Source: Methylobacter luteus IMV-B-3098
Lineage (GTDB): Bacteria; Pseudomonadota; Gammaproteobacteria; Methylococcales; Methylomonadaceae
DNA: 64,000 nucleotides
Assembly: GCF_000427625.1 (NCBI RefSeq)
Contig: NZ_KE386569.1
Span: forward strand, 3,003,778 to 3,067,777
Direction: 5' to 3'
A model generated the notes under the pieces. It was not told the origin of the DNA and ran no database searches. It worked only from the letters and a program-made list of their open reading frames with translations. A program made the translations under genes and the position numbers. Below are positions 54,168 to 62,668 of this stretch, piece by piece. Numbering within the stretch: the first letter of the stretch is position 1; each line of letters opens with the position of its first letter.

Positions 54168-55600
54168 TATGATTTAATCTTTTGCGCTTGTTCTGTCACG
54201 GTTTCCAATTGGAGGCGCGCAGTAATTTCGTCAATCATTTCATTCAAGCCAGTATGGACTTGAATGGTTGATTTACGTGATTTCTCTAGTTCTTTTTCTA
54301 ATTCTCCTGAATGCTTTCGAACAGTCGCAAGGATGGTTTCTGCTGAAGTCGCCAGTTCTTGAATCGTGAGTATCTCCTGTCCTTTAATCTCATCAATGGA
54401 TTGTCCGATGGTTTTTTGGACTTCTGTTCCCTTCTGAGAGATAACAACAATAGCCGCATCTACCTCGGATTGCCATGAACCAATCAGGGAAGATAACGCG
54501 GTCGAGGTACCGCTTAATGATTGTTTAATTTCGTTGAGAGCTTGGGCATGCTCTTGAGTGAGCTTCTGAGCTTCTGCGACTGTCTGAGTTATAGACATGA
54601 AAATACCATTGCCAAGTTCAGCAGACTTGCTAAGTGTCACCATGTTTTCTTGGGCTTGCACGGCTACAGCATTCAACGCAGATACATTCTGTTCAAGAAC
54701 AGTGGAGCTATCTAATGCGTTCTCGATAGCTTTTGTAAGTCTTGCAAGCACCTTTCCATCACCGCTTGCCCTCTTATTAATTGCTTCTCCTGCTTCTTTA
54801 ATAGCGTCCATGGCTGGAGCGATTTTGGTCGTGATCAAATCTGTCGGAGCCTCAATACTCTCAACACGTTTAAGGAGGGATTCTATAGCGGTCACCATTC
54901 CACTGGACGTTGTGTTGAGTTGCTCAGTATTCAGAGTAAAGCTGTCGAGCGTTTTGCTCATTCGAACGCCAAGCATTTCGGCAACGTCCCCGAACTTGGC
55001 AGCACTTTGGCTCATGGCATCGGAGGCTTCTTGGGAAACGGTCTGCAATCCTTCTGCAATAGATTGCCTTGTCGCACGGCCAAAATGATTCATGTCCAGC
55101 GTGATCTGGTCGAGTTCTGTTCGTAGGCGAGTAGCCGCATTCGCCAGTTCCATTCTAGCTTCCGCTTCAACATCCACAATATCATGGCGCATTTGATTAA
55201 ACAAAATACGCAGCATTAGCCCCAAAATAGTCGTGGCGAGGGCTATCCCAAAACTATTAATAATGGGGTCAATGCTTGCTGTCGCGGAAGATTCCTCTGA
55301 TGCTGAGGTGAAATTGTAAAGCGCATACGAAAGACTGACGAGAGTGTAAAGAAACCCTAGATAATAAAGATTATCTCCTGATTGATCTTCGCTGAGCCGA
55401 CGTTCTCGAACTTTGGCCAATATAGCGGCGTAAGCCAGCATTAAAACAACAAGGAACGCTGTTACATACATCTGCTGAAATTGATAAATTTTAAGACTTA
55501 TAATGCCAATAGTCCCAATGATAAATACAAGGCCAAACATATATCTATCATAAAAACTCTGCACAGGATTCAGTCTTGGTGCACGCATCTTATCTGTCAT
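54167..55600 (-). CDS. MotA/TolQ/ExbB-like membrane protein with long coiled-coil tail
   Basis: Four membrane helices lie within the first ~135 residues: FGLVFIIGTIGIISLKIY, VTAFLVVLMLAYAAILA, YYLGFLYTLVSLSYAL and INSFGIALATTILGLMLRIL. The last two resemble helices 3 and 4 of MotA/ExbB stators. The remaining ~340 residues form a long helical, coiled-coil tail in the cytoplasm, like the tail of ZorA. The ATG at 55600 overlaps the upstream gene by 11 bases; a TTG seven codons earlier is in frame. With the MotB-like gene after it, it probably forms an ion-driven stator-like complex. That is inference from architecture. Confidence 0.65.
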   Translation of the reverse strand: MTDKMRAPRLNPVQSFYDRYMFGLVFIIGTIGIISLKIYQFQQMYVTAFLVVLMLAYAAILAKVRERRLSEDQSGDNLYYLGFLYTLVSLSYALYNFTSASEESSATASIDPIINSFGIALATTILGLMLRILFNQMRHDIVDVEAEARMELANAATRLRTELDQITLDMNHFGRATRQSIAEGLQTVSQEASDAMSQSAAKFGDVAEMLGVRMSKTLDSFTLNTEQLNTTSSGMVTAIESLLKRVESIEAPTDLITTKIAPAMDAIKEAGEAINKRASGDGKVLARLTKAIENALDSSTVLEQNVSALNAVAVQAQENMVTLSKSAELGNGIFMSITQTVAEAQKLTQEHAQALNEIKQSLSGTSTALSSLIGSWQSEVDAAIVVISQKGTEVQKTIGQSIDEIKGQEILTIQELATSAETILATVRKHSGELEKELEKSRKSTIQVHTGLNEMIDEITARLQLETVTEQAQKIKS

Positions 55601-56441
55601 TTTGACACCCGTTGCTTTCAACTAAGACACAAAAATAGGCAGTTTGAGCGCCTTGTTCTGCAAATATCCGTTGCCAAAGTTCAGCAAGCTTTGAGCGATT
55701 TAGAGCGTTGTCCCGCATGAGCATCCAAACACTAATATCTATATCTCGCAAGTCGCTTTTCATTCGTTCAAATGATTTGTTTTGGATGAATGTGTCTGTC
55801 GCTGGTGCCCTTCGATAGAGGGAAAGGTTGGGTGTATGTTGCATGAGGTCGGAAACAATAATGAGCTTTTTAGGTTTATCGCGAAGAGACGGTTCAGATA
55901 AGCTTGTCAGCACAACCGACTGAATGCTTTCCATAATGGGAGATTCTTTTTCTGGTGAGGCCTCAAGCAGCTGAGAGATTTCACGCTCAAGAGGCTGGCC
56001 AAAACCTTCCTGCCATATTTGCTCAACGTGGCGAGGGTTGCCAGTAAGTGGGCCGATTTCATCCCCGTGCCCCGGGTTACAGAGAGAGACAACGGGTTTT
56101 AGAAGACTAGACTGAGTGCTATGGATAAAGTAAAGGTCTAGGCGCCCATGCAAGGGGATGGAATCTCGTAGACTCTGAAACGAGGTTAGAAAAGCTTGTT
56201 TTTGCTGGATGGAAAGGTTGTCAGTCGCATCAATCAATAATGCAGTTATGCTAGTTACTCCAGATTTTGGACAGAAGGTTTTTTTATCAATTTCGAGTGC
56301 ATTTGTCCTGAGGTAGAAAGAAACACCCATGCCCACCATGGCCAAAAGCACCGCGACGATGAGCATGCGGATGCCCCACTCGTCTGCTTTCTGATCTCTC
56401 GTGTCTTTGCGGTTACGGGAATTGTGGTTACGTCGAGACAT
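55590..56441 (-). CDS. membrane-anchored von Willebrand A-like protein
   Basis: A basic N-terminus and one membrane helix (MLIVAVLLAMVGMGVSFYL, ~26-44) precede a Rossmann-like domain. ITALLIDATDNLS near residues 65-77 takes the place of the VWA MIDAS motif DxSxS but is degenerate (D-A-T-D-N). KKLIIVSDLMQHTPN near 191-205 matches the later VWA strand with its Asp, and VWMLMRDNALNRSKLAELWQRIFAEQGAQ fits the last strand and helix. It overlaps its neighbours by 14 and 11 bases. It probably faces the periplasm. No exact family could be named. Confidence 0.6.
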   Translation of the reverse strand: MSRRNHNSRNRKDTRDQKADEWGIRMLIVAVLLAMVGMGVSFYLRTNALEIDKKTFCPKSGVTSITALLIDATDNLSIQQKQAFLTSFQSLRDSIPLHGRLDLYFIHSTQSSLLKPVVSLCNPGHGDEIGPLTGNPRHVEQIWQEGFGQPLEREISQLLEASPEKESPIMESIQSVVLTSLSEPSLRDKPKKLIIVSDLMQHTPNLSLYRRAPATDTFIQNKSFERMKSDLRDIDISVWMLMRDNALNRSKLAELWQRIFAEQGAQTAYFCVLVESNGCQNDR

Positions 56442-57864
56442 GATTCGTTTCTTTTGGGCTAAGGATTGCGTTAATTTGTTCGATCATATTAATGGCTCGA
56501 TCAAAAGCGTCCATGACATCTTTGATAGCTGATTGTATTGTTGAGCTGGCCTCCGTCATTACCTCATTGAGACGCTCATCAGAAAGAATTGGTGCGGGAA
56601 AAACCGGTGATATCCTTCTTTCGAGATGCCATGCTCGATCAAAATGTTTAGGTGGCGACGTGTTGCGTGCTTCTCGGTTCCTTGCACGATAAAAGGTTAT
56701 CAATTCATGGCCACAACTCTCAAGGTGGTTTTGGTGCGCCTCAAAATTCATAAGTAAGTTCGTTCGATTGGCAATGATTGAGTCGTGCTCTTGTCTTCGC
56801 TTAACAAGGTCATCTTTGAGTTGAGCGAGACCAGTAGAGGCAATATCTCTGGTATGCTTTAAATCCTCTAATAGGTTTGCCTTTTTATCCGCGTAGGTTT
56901 CATAGGCTCTTCGACGAAGACGATCCCAATGCCCATATTTTGGATAAGGATCGTCCATCCCAAAACCATCGATCAATGCAATAATAGCAAAAAAACAACC
57001 AACGCCGACCATCATCCATGACTTAAAGTCAGCGATATTAAAAATGTCTGCCATGAAAGATGAAACGGCTAATATAGCCGCTTGATCTGACATTTCATTA
57101 GCAAGTGCATCCCGATAATGGGCAACGAAAATATTAAACACAAAGTTTGCAGCAAAGAAGATTGAGATCAGCACGTTTCCAAGCAGTTTCTGGCTGATAT
57201 TTTTGTGCCAAATAAATGGCACAATTTTTTGACCAAAAAACAATGCAATGCCGATATTTACAAGAGAAATAATAAACGCTTCTCCAGCGCCACCTAGTAA
57301 GCCAAACTCATTACCAACGGCCAGAAAAAACGCGTTAAATATACATTCTGCTATAAATAGAAGGGCTATAATACCTAGGCGAAAAAGTTTTGATCGAGGA
57401 TAATGTGCAGGGCGGGTAAGGTTGTTTTCAAGCCTGAAGTTTTTGAACTGGCTTGCATGCTCTTCTAAATCATCTCGTGATATTACAAGGTCATCTTGTC
57501 CCTGATGAATCTGCTCCTTAAAATCGCCTATGGCTTTTTTTGCGGCAAGAGTAACCTCTGTTAAGCGTGCTTCAATGTTCAGGTTGGCCAGTCTTTGATT
57601 GTAGGTTGTCAGATGATCATTAAACTCATTCAGGCATCTGGCTCTTTCGGTTTCGATGAAATTTATGATCGCACTCTCGACCTCATCAAAGTCATCACTA
57701 TCGGAGCTTGGGAGTTGTTTACTGCCATTTTCTTTCGCTTTTTCATCGAGCCTAAGGTTTTTTTTTATCTTGCCTATGTCAAGAGGAAGAAATTGGCTAA
57801 TTCCCGCGAGTTGAATCTGCTCGGATGATACGAGTAGGTCTTTGAGTTTTTCGAGCGTCTTCAT
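56428..57864 (-). CDS. four-helix membrane protein with flanking coiled coils
   Basis: First gene of the operon, 478 residues. Residues ~65-145 are helical and charged; four membrane helices follow at about 163-182 (LGIIALLFIAECIFNAFFLA), 195-212, 230-247 and 283-300 (MMVGVGCFFAIIALIDGF). Residues ~330-400 are a second coiled coil (KKANLLEDLKHTRDIASTGL) and the C-terminus is helical. I do not recognise the family. It may be the membrane hub of the stator-like complex. The next gene starts 14 bases inside it. AGG lies close to the ATG and GGGAG is 12 bases upstream, so the ribosome site is weak. Confidence 0.6.
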   Translation of the reverse strand: MKTLEKLKDLLVSSEQIQLAGISQFLPLDIGKIKKNLRLDEKAKENGSKQLPSSDSDDFDEVESAIINFIETERARCLNEFNDHLTTYNQRLANLNIEARLTEVTLAAKKAIGDFKEQIHQGQDDLVISRDDLEEHASQFKNFRLENNLTRPAHYPRSKLFRLGIIALLFIAECIFNAFFLAVGNEFGLLGGAGEAFIISLVNIGIALFFGQKIVPFIWHKNISQKLLGNVLISIFFAANFVFNIFVAHYRDALANEMSDQAAILAVSSFMADIFNIADFKSWMMVGVGCFFAIIALIDGFGMDDPYPKYGHWDRLRRRAYETYADKKANLLEDLKHTRDIASTGLAQLKDDLVKRRQEHDSIIANRTNLLMNFEAHQNHLESCGHELITFYRARNREARNTSPPKHFDRAWHLERRISPVFPAPILSDERLNEVMTEASSTIQSAIKDVMDAFDRAINMIEQINAILSPKETNHVST

Positions 57865-58379
57865 ACCTGTATCTTTGCTCCCTTAGTGTTCACCATAAGT
57901 CTTCGTTTCCTTCTGCCGCTAATACTGCGAGATTTTCCGGTATTTTTACAGCACAAAAGTTTTGATTATCGCCGATTTCTTGGTTTCGGGCTACCCAATT
58001 GCTTGTTAGTCTTCTACTTACCGGCACAAACTCGTGCACAGAATCCCGTCATGGTTGCCGTCGAGACCGGAGAGGCCGCGGATGTTGATATAGAAGCGGG
58101 CTTCTGCGCAATTCGTCATTTGCCTACAGGTTTATTTGGTGCCCCTGGCGAACGTGCGTCCGCTTTCGAATATAGATTGGCGTGTCAATAATATGAATTT
58201 TGGAGAGTGTGAGTGGCCACATAGGGTCGATTTTTGCCTATTGGCTACCTGATTAAAGTCGGTCAAAAGCTGTAGTTAAAGGCAAAATATTTTGACGGAT
58301 GAGTATGAGTTAGCAGTAAGATATTTCGATGAGTAATAACTTTTATGTTCAAGACTGAGCATCGTGCGGCAAAAATAAA
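57865..58379. other. region between the operon and the nuclease remnant
   Basis: A GTG-initiated 101-codon frame (57886-58191, plus strand) is open but has no ribosome site and no recognisable features, so it is not called a gene. The operon promoter on the minus strand must lie here, but no good -35/-10 pair is seen. The 17-mer AGGGTCGATTTTTGCCT at 58223-58239 occurs again, with one difference, at 61265-61281. Confidence 0.4.
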
Positions 58380-58908
58380 ATGGTAAATAGCAGTTCATAT
58401 AGTGAAAAGGACTTAGATCAGGTTCTTAACAAGGGATTCAAGGACTCCGACTCCTTTGCAAAATGGTTTTTATCCAAAACACGATTTTCGAATCTTGACG
58501 CCAAGTATCTATGGTCTCGTGCTGATCATCCTTGGGGAAGAATACCTTTATCGGTCAATAATGAGACAACGGGGGAAACTAAAACGGTAATCAGAGAGTG
58601 AAACTGATATTTTAGTTGTCTTCGAGGTTGCTGATGACAAGCGCATTGTCCTGCATATTGAAAACAAACTGGCTAACGGCAAGTTTAATCCTGATCAACC
58701 AGCGCTTTACAAAGAAAGAGGTAATTGGTGGTTGAACAAGGAGAAATACGGTAACTATTCTGATTTTGAAACAGTTCTTGTAGCGCCCATTGAGTTCTAT
58801 GAGAATAACTTTGAAGCATCAAGATGCTTTGACAAATACGTTTCGTATGAAGAAATAGCAATATTACTTCCGGAATTTTCTGATTATTTGAATAGCCGAA
58901 TAGCGTAA
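58380..58908 (+). pseudogene. PD-(D/E)XK-type nuclease-like gene with a frameshift
   Basis: The first frame runs 58380-58601 (SYSEKDLDQVLNKGFKDSDS ... WGRIPLSVNN). It goes out of frame in a short AG repeat near 58593-58600. The second frame continues SETDILVVFEVADDKRIVLH, IENKLANGKFNPDQPALYKE and ends at 58908. D in ETDILVVFE and E-N-K in IENKLA fit the PD-(D/E)XK catalytic pattern. Restoring two bases (one AG) joins the two parts into a protein of ~176 residues. Similar proteins of this kind are found as solitary genes in islands; a substrate cannot be given. Confidence 0.6.
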
Positions 58909-58975
58909 TCGAGCGAAGCATACGAGTTACTCGTGCCTTATGCGAATTAGCACAACGTTATGAGATTAAGGAAAT

Positions 58976-59611
58976 ATGGATATTAACGACATTTTGACGC
59001 GATCGGCTGCGCTAGAAGAGAAGTTGGCTGACTTGTTTGCTCTGAGGTTATATGACAATTCTGACAAGATACTCTCAAGTAGAATCATGTGTGGTGTTGC
59101 ATTCGAACATGCAGAGAGCGCGAAAATACTTATCGCTTCCGGAAACTTTACTTCCGCTACCTGCCTTGTGCGTCTGCAATATGAGGCTCTAGTTCGAGCA
59201 ATGTGGCTTTTATATGCGGCGCCAGATCTTTCGGCATCGAAGCTTATGAGTGAACTTACGCAGGAATCCGCAAAGAGGGCAGACAAGTTACCCATGCTGA
59301 GCGAGATGCTGAAAAATCTCGAAGGCAAAGCGCCTAAAGAAGCTATGGATTCGCTCTTCGAGTTCAAAGAATATTCATGGAAGCCATTAAGCTCATATGT
59401 CCATGGTGGAATTCATGCGGTAAACCGGCATGGCAGAGGGTATCCTATACCTCTTTTGTGCCAATTATTAAAAGCCTCAAATGGAGTCTCTGTAATGGTT
59501 GGTATGTTATTAGTAGTTCTTTCGGGTGATAACAAGCAATTAGGAAAAATGCCGGCAATTCAGAGAGAGTTTTTCGATTGCTTGCCCGACTTTAAAGAGC
59601 AAATCGCATAA
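58976..59611 (+). CDS. all-helical orphan protein, possibly HEPN- or DUF6988-like
   Basis: The 211-residue product is soluble and almost entirely helical. HAESAKILIASGNFTSATCLVRLQYEALVRAMWLLY is a conserved-looking helical pair, and KEYSWKPLSSYVHGGIHAVNRHGRGYP a later one. This pattern recalls abortive-infection/DUF proteins that sit alone in integrative regions; the DUF6988 match is from memory and uncertain. It has a plausible AAGGAAAT ribosome site. It lies 67 bases after the nuclease remnant with a hairpin between them. Confidence 0.55.
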   Translation: MDINDILTRSAALEEKLADLFALRLYDNSDKILSSRIMCGVAFEHAESAKILIASGNFTSATCLVRLQYEALVRAMWLLYAAPDLSASKLMSELTQESAKRADKLPMLSEMLKNLEGKAPKEAMDSLFEFKEYSWKPLSSYVHGGIHAVNRHGRGYPIPLLCQLLKASNGVSVMVGMLLVVLSGDNKQLGKMPAIQREFFDCLPDFKEQIA

Positions 59612-59729
59612 CAAAGCTATTCAATAAGACGCAGCAAAGCTTCTATCTCTGCTGCTGGCGCTAAAACTATCACTGTACAAAATTAATATCCACCTTTTCA
59701 CCGTCCGGTTCACGCCCTGAGTTAGTCCG

Positions 59730-61001
59730 TCAAGCTTTTTCACTGATTTCGCCGCCTGGTTTTAGCAACGAGGAGCCCCGTTGTTCCAGCGCTTTGAGGT
59801 AAGTGGATTCATCATAGGGCTTACCGGTCTGCCAGCACCGGTAGAGGATACGTATCCATTTAAACGCCAGGGAACGCACAGCGGCTTGATAGGTTGAGCC
59901 CTTTGCGCGCTGCTGTCGGTAATATTGGCCCGCCCAGAATGATTTATTAATGGTCTGTGCCGCCCACTCGGTGAAGGTTTGTCGAAGAAAGGTCGGGCAC
60001 TCCCACCGCCAATGCACCCAATGTTTCTTACCACTGCGCTCCGTTACTGGCGCAACGCCCGCATATTTTTGTAAATCTGCCGCACTCGGGTATCGATCTC
60101 GCTGCTCGCCAAACGCCACCAATAGCCTCGGCGCGAGCGATGAACCTGCGCCTGGCAATGCGCTAAACAAGGCATAATCAGGATGCTGACAGGCGATTTG
60201 CTCAATGGCCTGGTCAAATTGTTTAATCCCTTCCAGAGTAACGCTTAACTGTTCGATCAATACCTGTGCCTGTAGGCGATAGGGAATGATAATAGCCTCA
60301 TCTAAAGTTAACGGCGTTGCAGTTTTGATCGCTGCCAGCCGCTCTTCCAACACCTGAGGAAAACGCATGTTATGTTGATGAAAAAAGGTGGCCAGCGTAT
60401 TTTTTCGGGCCCGTTTGACTTGGGCCAGCGTTGGCCATTGGCGAATGAAAGCACAGAATAACGGGGTATCAATATGATCAAACCAGTCCAGGACTTGCGG
60501 ATAATACTGCTTTAAGGCCGAACGCAGACGGTTGGTGAGACGGATTTTATCGTTAACCAAACTCCTTCTTTGCTCAACCAGGGATGACAAGGCTCGCATT
60601 TCCAGGCTTTGAGGCTGAAGGGGTTTAAAACGCTCGGGATGACGTAACAGTAGATCCACAGCGAATTCCGCATCCGTCGGATCATCCTTTGCCCTGCTCG
60701 GCGTAAAGGCTTCCCGATACTTGGCCAGCGTTCCAGGATTGATCGGATAAATGACAAAGCTATCAAATTTCTGCAGTGCATATACAATCGGACCTTTCGA
60801 CAGTTCCACGGCGACCGCAATAGGTGAGCCAAACCGTTGAATTAAGGCTTGCGCCCAATCGTTGATCGATTCAACTTGATGGGGAATCACTGAAAACTCC
60901 CGCTTCGGGCTGTCTGCCGCTTGAAGGCAAACGTCATGCTTTCTGTCGGCCCAGTCAATACCGACAAAAGCTGTAAACGATGGCTTGTTAAGGCTATTCA
61001 T
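59730..61001 (-). CDS. IS110-family DEDD transposase
   Basis: The RuvC-like N-terminal domain has the DEDD set: GIDWADRKHDVCL, VAVELSKGPIVYAL and RAKDDPTDAEFAVDLLL. The C-terminal Tnp domain has SALPGAGSSLAPRLLVAFGE with the serine region and KYAGVAPVTERSGKKHWVHWRW. The enzyme is a bridge-RNA-guided recombinase by family. The start giving MNSLNKPSFTAFVGIDWA is chosen; 13 more codons are open upstream. Length is 423 residues with no lesion, so it may be active. Confidence 0.92.
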   Translation of the reverse strand: MNSLNKPSFTAFVGIDWADRKHDVCLQAADSPKREFSVIPHQVESINDWAQALIQRFGSPIAVAVELSKGPIVYALQKFDSFVIYPINPGTLAKYREAFTPSRAKDDPTDAEFAVDLLLRHPERFKPLQPQSLEMRALSSLVEQRRSLVNDKIRLTNRLRSALKQYYPQVLDWFDHIDTPLFCAFIRQWPTLAQVKRARKNTLATFFHQHNMRFPQVLEERLAAIKTATPLTLDEAIIIPYRLQAQVLIEQLSVTLEGIKQFDQAIEQIACQHPDYALFSALPGAGSSLAPRLLVAFGEQRDRYPSAADLQKYAGVAPVTERSGKKHWVHWRWECPTFLRQTFTEWAAQTINKSFWAGQYYRQQRAKGSTYQAAVRSLAFKWIRILYRCWQTGKPYDESTYLKALEQRGSSLLKPGGEISEKA

Positions 61002-61260
61002 ACCTGATCTCCGGCGGGGTCGATTAACCAAGAGAAACATGCCTGCCTGAGATCTGCGAAAGCAATATAGGTGAGCCGATGCCGCGGCAAGCCCTGAGTA
61101 TTCGTTAGTGATCCCAAGCGCACCCGTGGGCTCGAAACCAAACCGGTGAACATCTAAATGTTGGGGTCGAATTATTCGTAGCCCGCAGGTGCATGTCCTG
61201 CTTTACTGGCAGCTACCTGCCAGCTGTGCTGAGTATCACCTAAAACAGGACGGAAGGACT
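61002..61260 (-). ncRNA. candidate bridge RNA region of the IS110 element
   Basis: The non-coding stretch lies 5' of the transposase, where IS110-group elements encode their bridge RNA. It can form several hairpins: GGCAGCTACCTGCC near 61210-61223, GTCCTG (61196) with CAGGAC (61248) as a long-range pair, and CCCACGGGTGCG-type pairs near 61115-61130. The guide loops and the exact ends cannot be defined by eye. Confidence 0.45.
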
Positions 61261-61310
61261 ATAAAGGGTCGTTTTTTGCCTGTGGATTGACTGACGTAGT
61301 TCGGCCGACG

Positions 61311-61479
61311 AGGGTGTGTCAAAACTCGTGACTACATCTATCTGAAGTGAAAATTACTCCACTAAACGGCTTAAAATGAGCGCTTTCTTAATGATTAGCT
61401 CCACAGTGATCGGTATTCAGCTCGATAACTGGCATAATTAAACCACTGACTTTTCGATTTTTACGTCTTGACACACCCT
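61311..61479. mobile_element. 169-bp MITE-like element
   Basis: AGGGTGTGTCAA at the left end is an exact inverted copy of TTGACACACCCT at the right end. The interior has no coding frame of note. Size, perfect ends and lack of a gene fit a non-autonomous element. No target duplication is obvious. The source transposase is not in the window. Confidence 0.6.
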
Positions 61480-61804
61480 TGGCCAATCAGAGACATTCAA
61501 GAATTTCAGCGTAATGGCAGCTGCAATTCAGAAAGCTGTCGTTCAAAGTTTGAATTAAGACGTGGTGCGATGCGGTATCGACTTGAATGAAATGTCAGGC
61601 TTCATAGCTTGGCAATCATTTCAGGGATGTACTCGCGTTCTGTATATCCACCTACGAAACTCCAACCGGAAAGTATGCTCCAGAAAAAGCTAAGAACTTC
61701 TTTAGTACCATCGTAGTCAGAAGACCAATTCTTAGCGCGGTAGAGAGCTTCTGATATACGCGTGATGAAGGAAATGATGTGTCAACGCTTTTCCGGACAC
61801 ATTG

Positions 61805-62668
61805 TTACACAGCTTTTTGCTGTATTTCATAGTCTACCGGTGACAAATAGTCATTGGCAGAATGCAGGCGTTCTCGATTATAAAAGACCTCAATATATTC
61901 AAAAATCGCCTGCTTAGCTTCCTCACGAGTCCTAAATTGACAGTGATGCGTCAATTCCGTTTTCAAGGTATGAAAAAAGCTTTCAGAGACGCTATTATCC
62001 CAGCAATTTCCCTTACGACTCATGGATTGAATGACGTGATGCGCCTTTAAAATAGCGCGATGACTATCGGAAGCATATTGACTGCCGCGATCGGTATGCC
62101 ATATCAACCCTTTATCTGGCTTACGCTGCCAGATAGCCATCAACAGAGCCTCATTGACCAGTTGTGCTTTCATCCGACTGTCCATTGACCAGCCGACGAC
62201 CTTTCTGGAAAACAAGTCAATCACCACAGCCAGATATAACCAGCCTTCCTGAGTGGCAATGTAGGTCATGTCGCCGACATAATAGCGATCAGGCTGTGAG
62301 ACTGTAAATTGTCTGTCCAGTAAATTAGGGGCAATCGGCTTGGTATGCTTGGAGTCTGTTGTCGCTTTAAATTTTTTCCTAGTTTTACAGGCCACTCCCG
62401 CCCGATTCATAAGCCGACCAATCCGTCGCCGACTCACCACGATACCTTGCTCAGCGAATTTCTTTTTAAGACGCCGTGTGCCATAGGTTCCTCGGCCTTT
62501 TTGAAACAACGTTTTCAGTATTACAAGCAATTGCTCATTTTCCTTGGCCCGCTCTGTTTTCGGCGAATTGAGCCATTCATAATAACGACTCCGTGAAATA
62601 CTCATGAACCGACATAGCACAGCGACGGGGAAGTCTGCGGAATGCTTGGCTATCCAGGCGCACTTCAC
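61805..62668 (-). CDS. IS3-family transposase OrfB
   Basis: OrfB carries the DDE integrase domain. The order is HTH_21 region (GRGTYGTRRLKKKFAEQGIVVSRRRIGRLM), DMTYIATQEGWLYLAVVIDL, WHTDRGSQYASD and KGNCWDNSVSESFFHTLKTE. The 287 residues begin at a GTG, but the active form is expected to be the OrfAB fusion made by -1 frameshifting in orfA. It overlaps the orfA stop. Confidence 0.93.
   Translation of the reverse strand: MKCAWIAKHSADFPVAVLCRFMSISRSRYYEWLNSPKTERAKENEQLLVILKTLFQKGRGTYGTRRLKKKFAEQGIVVSRRRIGRLMNRAGVACKTRKKFKATTDSKHTKPIAPNLLDRQFTVSQPDRYYVGDMTYIATQEGWLYLAVVIDLFSRKVVGWSMDSRMKAQLVNEALLMAIWQRKPDKGLIWHTDRGSQYASDSHRAILKAHHVIQSMSRKGNCWDNSVSESFFHTLKTELTHHCQFRTREEAKQAIFEYIEVFYNRERLHSANDYLSPVDYEIQQKAV

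Larger units (their letters stand above)
59730..61260 (-). mobile_element. IS110-family insertion sequence
   Basis: The transposase gene and a ~260-base structured non-coding region on its 5' side make up the element. IS110 elements have no clear terminal repeats, and the exact ends could not be set; those given are the gene stop and the last hairpin arm of the leader. The left end may extend to about 59640. Confidence 0.7.

Noticed and set aside
53214-55600. Assigning the MotA/MotB-like pair as a flagellar stator or a Tol/Exb system
   Set aside because: There are no flagellar, tolA/tonB or chemotaxis genes nearby; the long coiled tail and the Glu in the MotB-like helix do not fit those families.
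57886-58191. 101-codon plus-strand frame divergent from the stator operon
   Set aside because: GTG start without ribosome site, no recognisable domain, and it would occupy the promoter region of the operon.
58903-58975. Possible integron attC site between the nuclease remnant and the orphan gene (ends CACAACGTTATGAG and contains a hairpin)
   Set aside because: The right-hand core does not fit GTTRRRY, no matching RYYYAAC core is present on the left, and no integron integrase is in the window.
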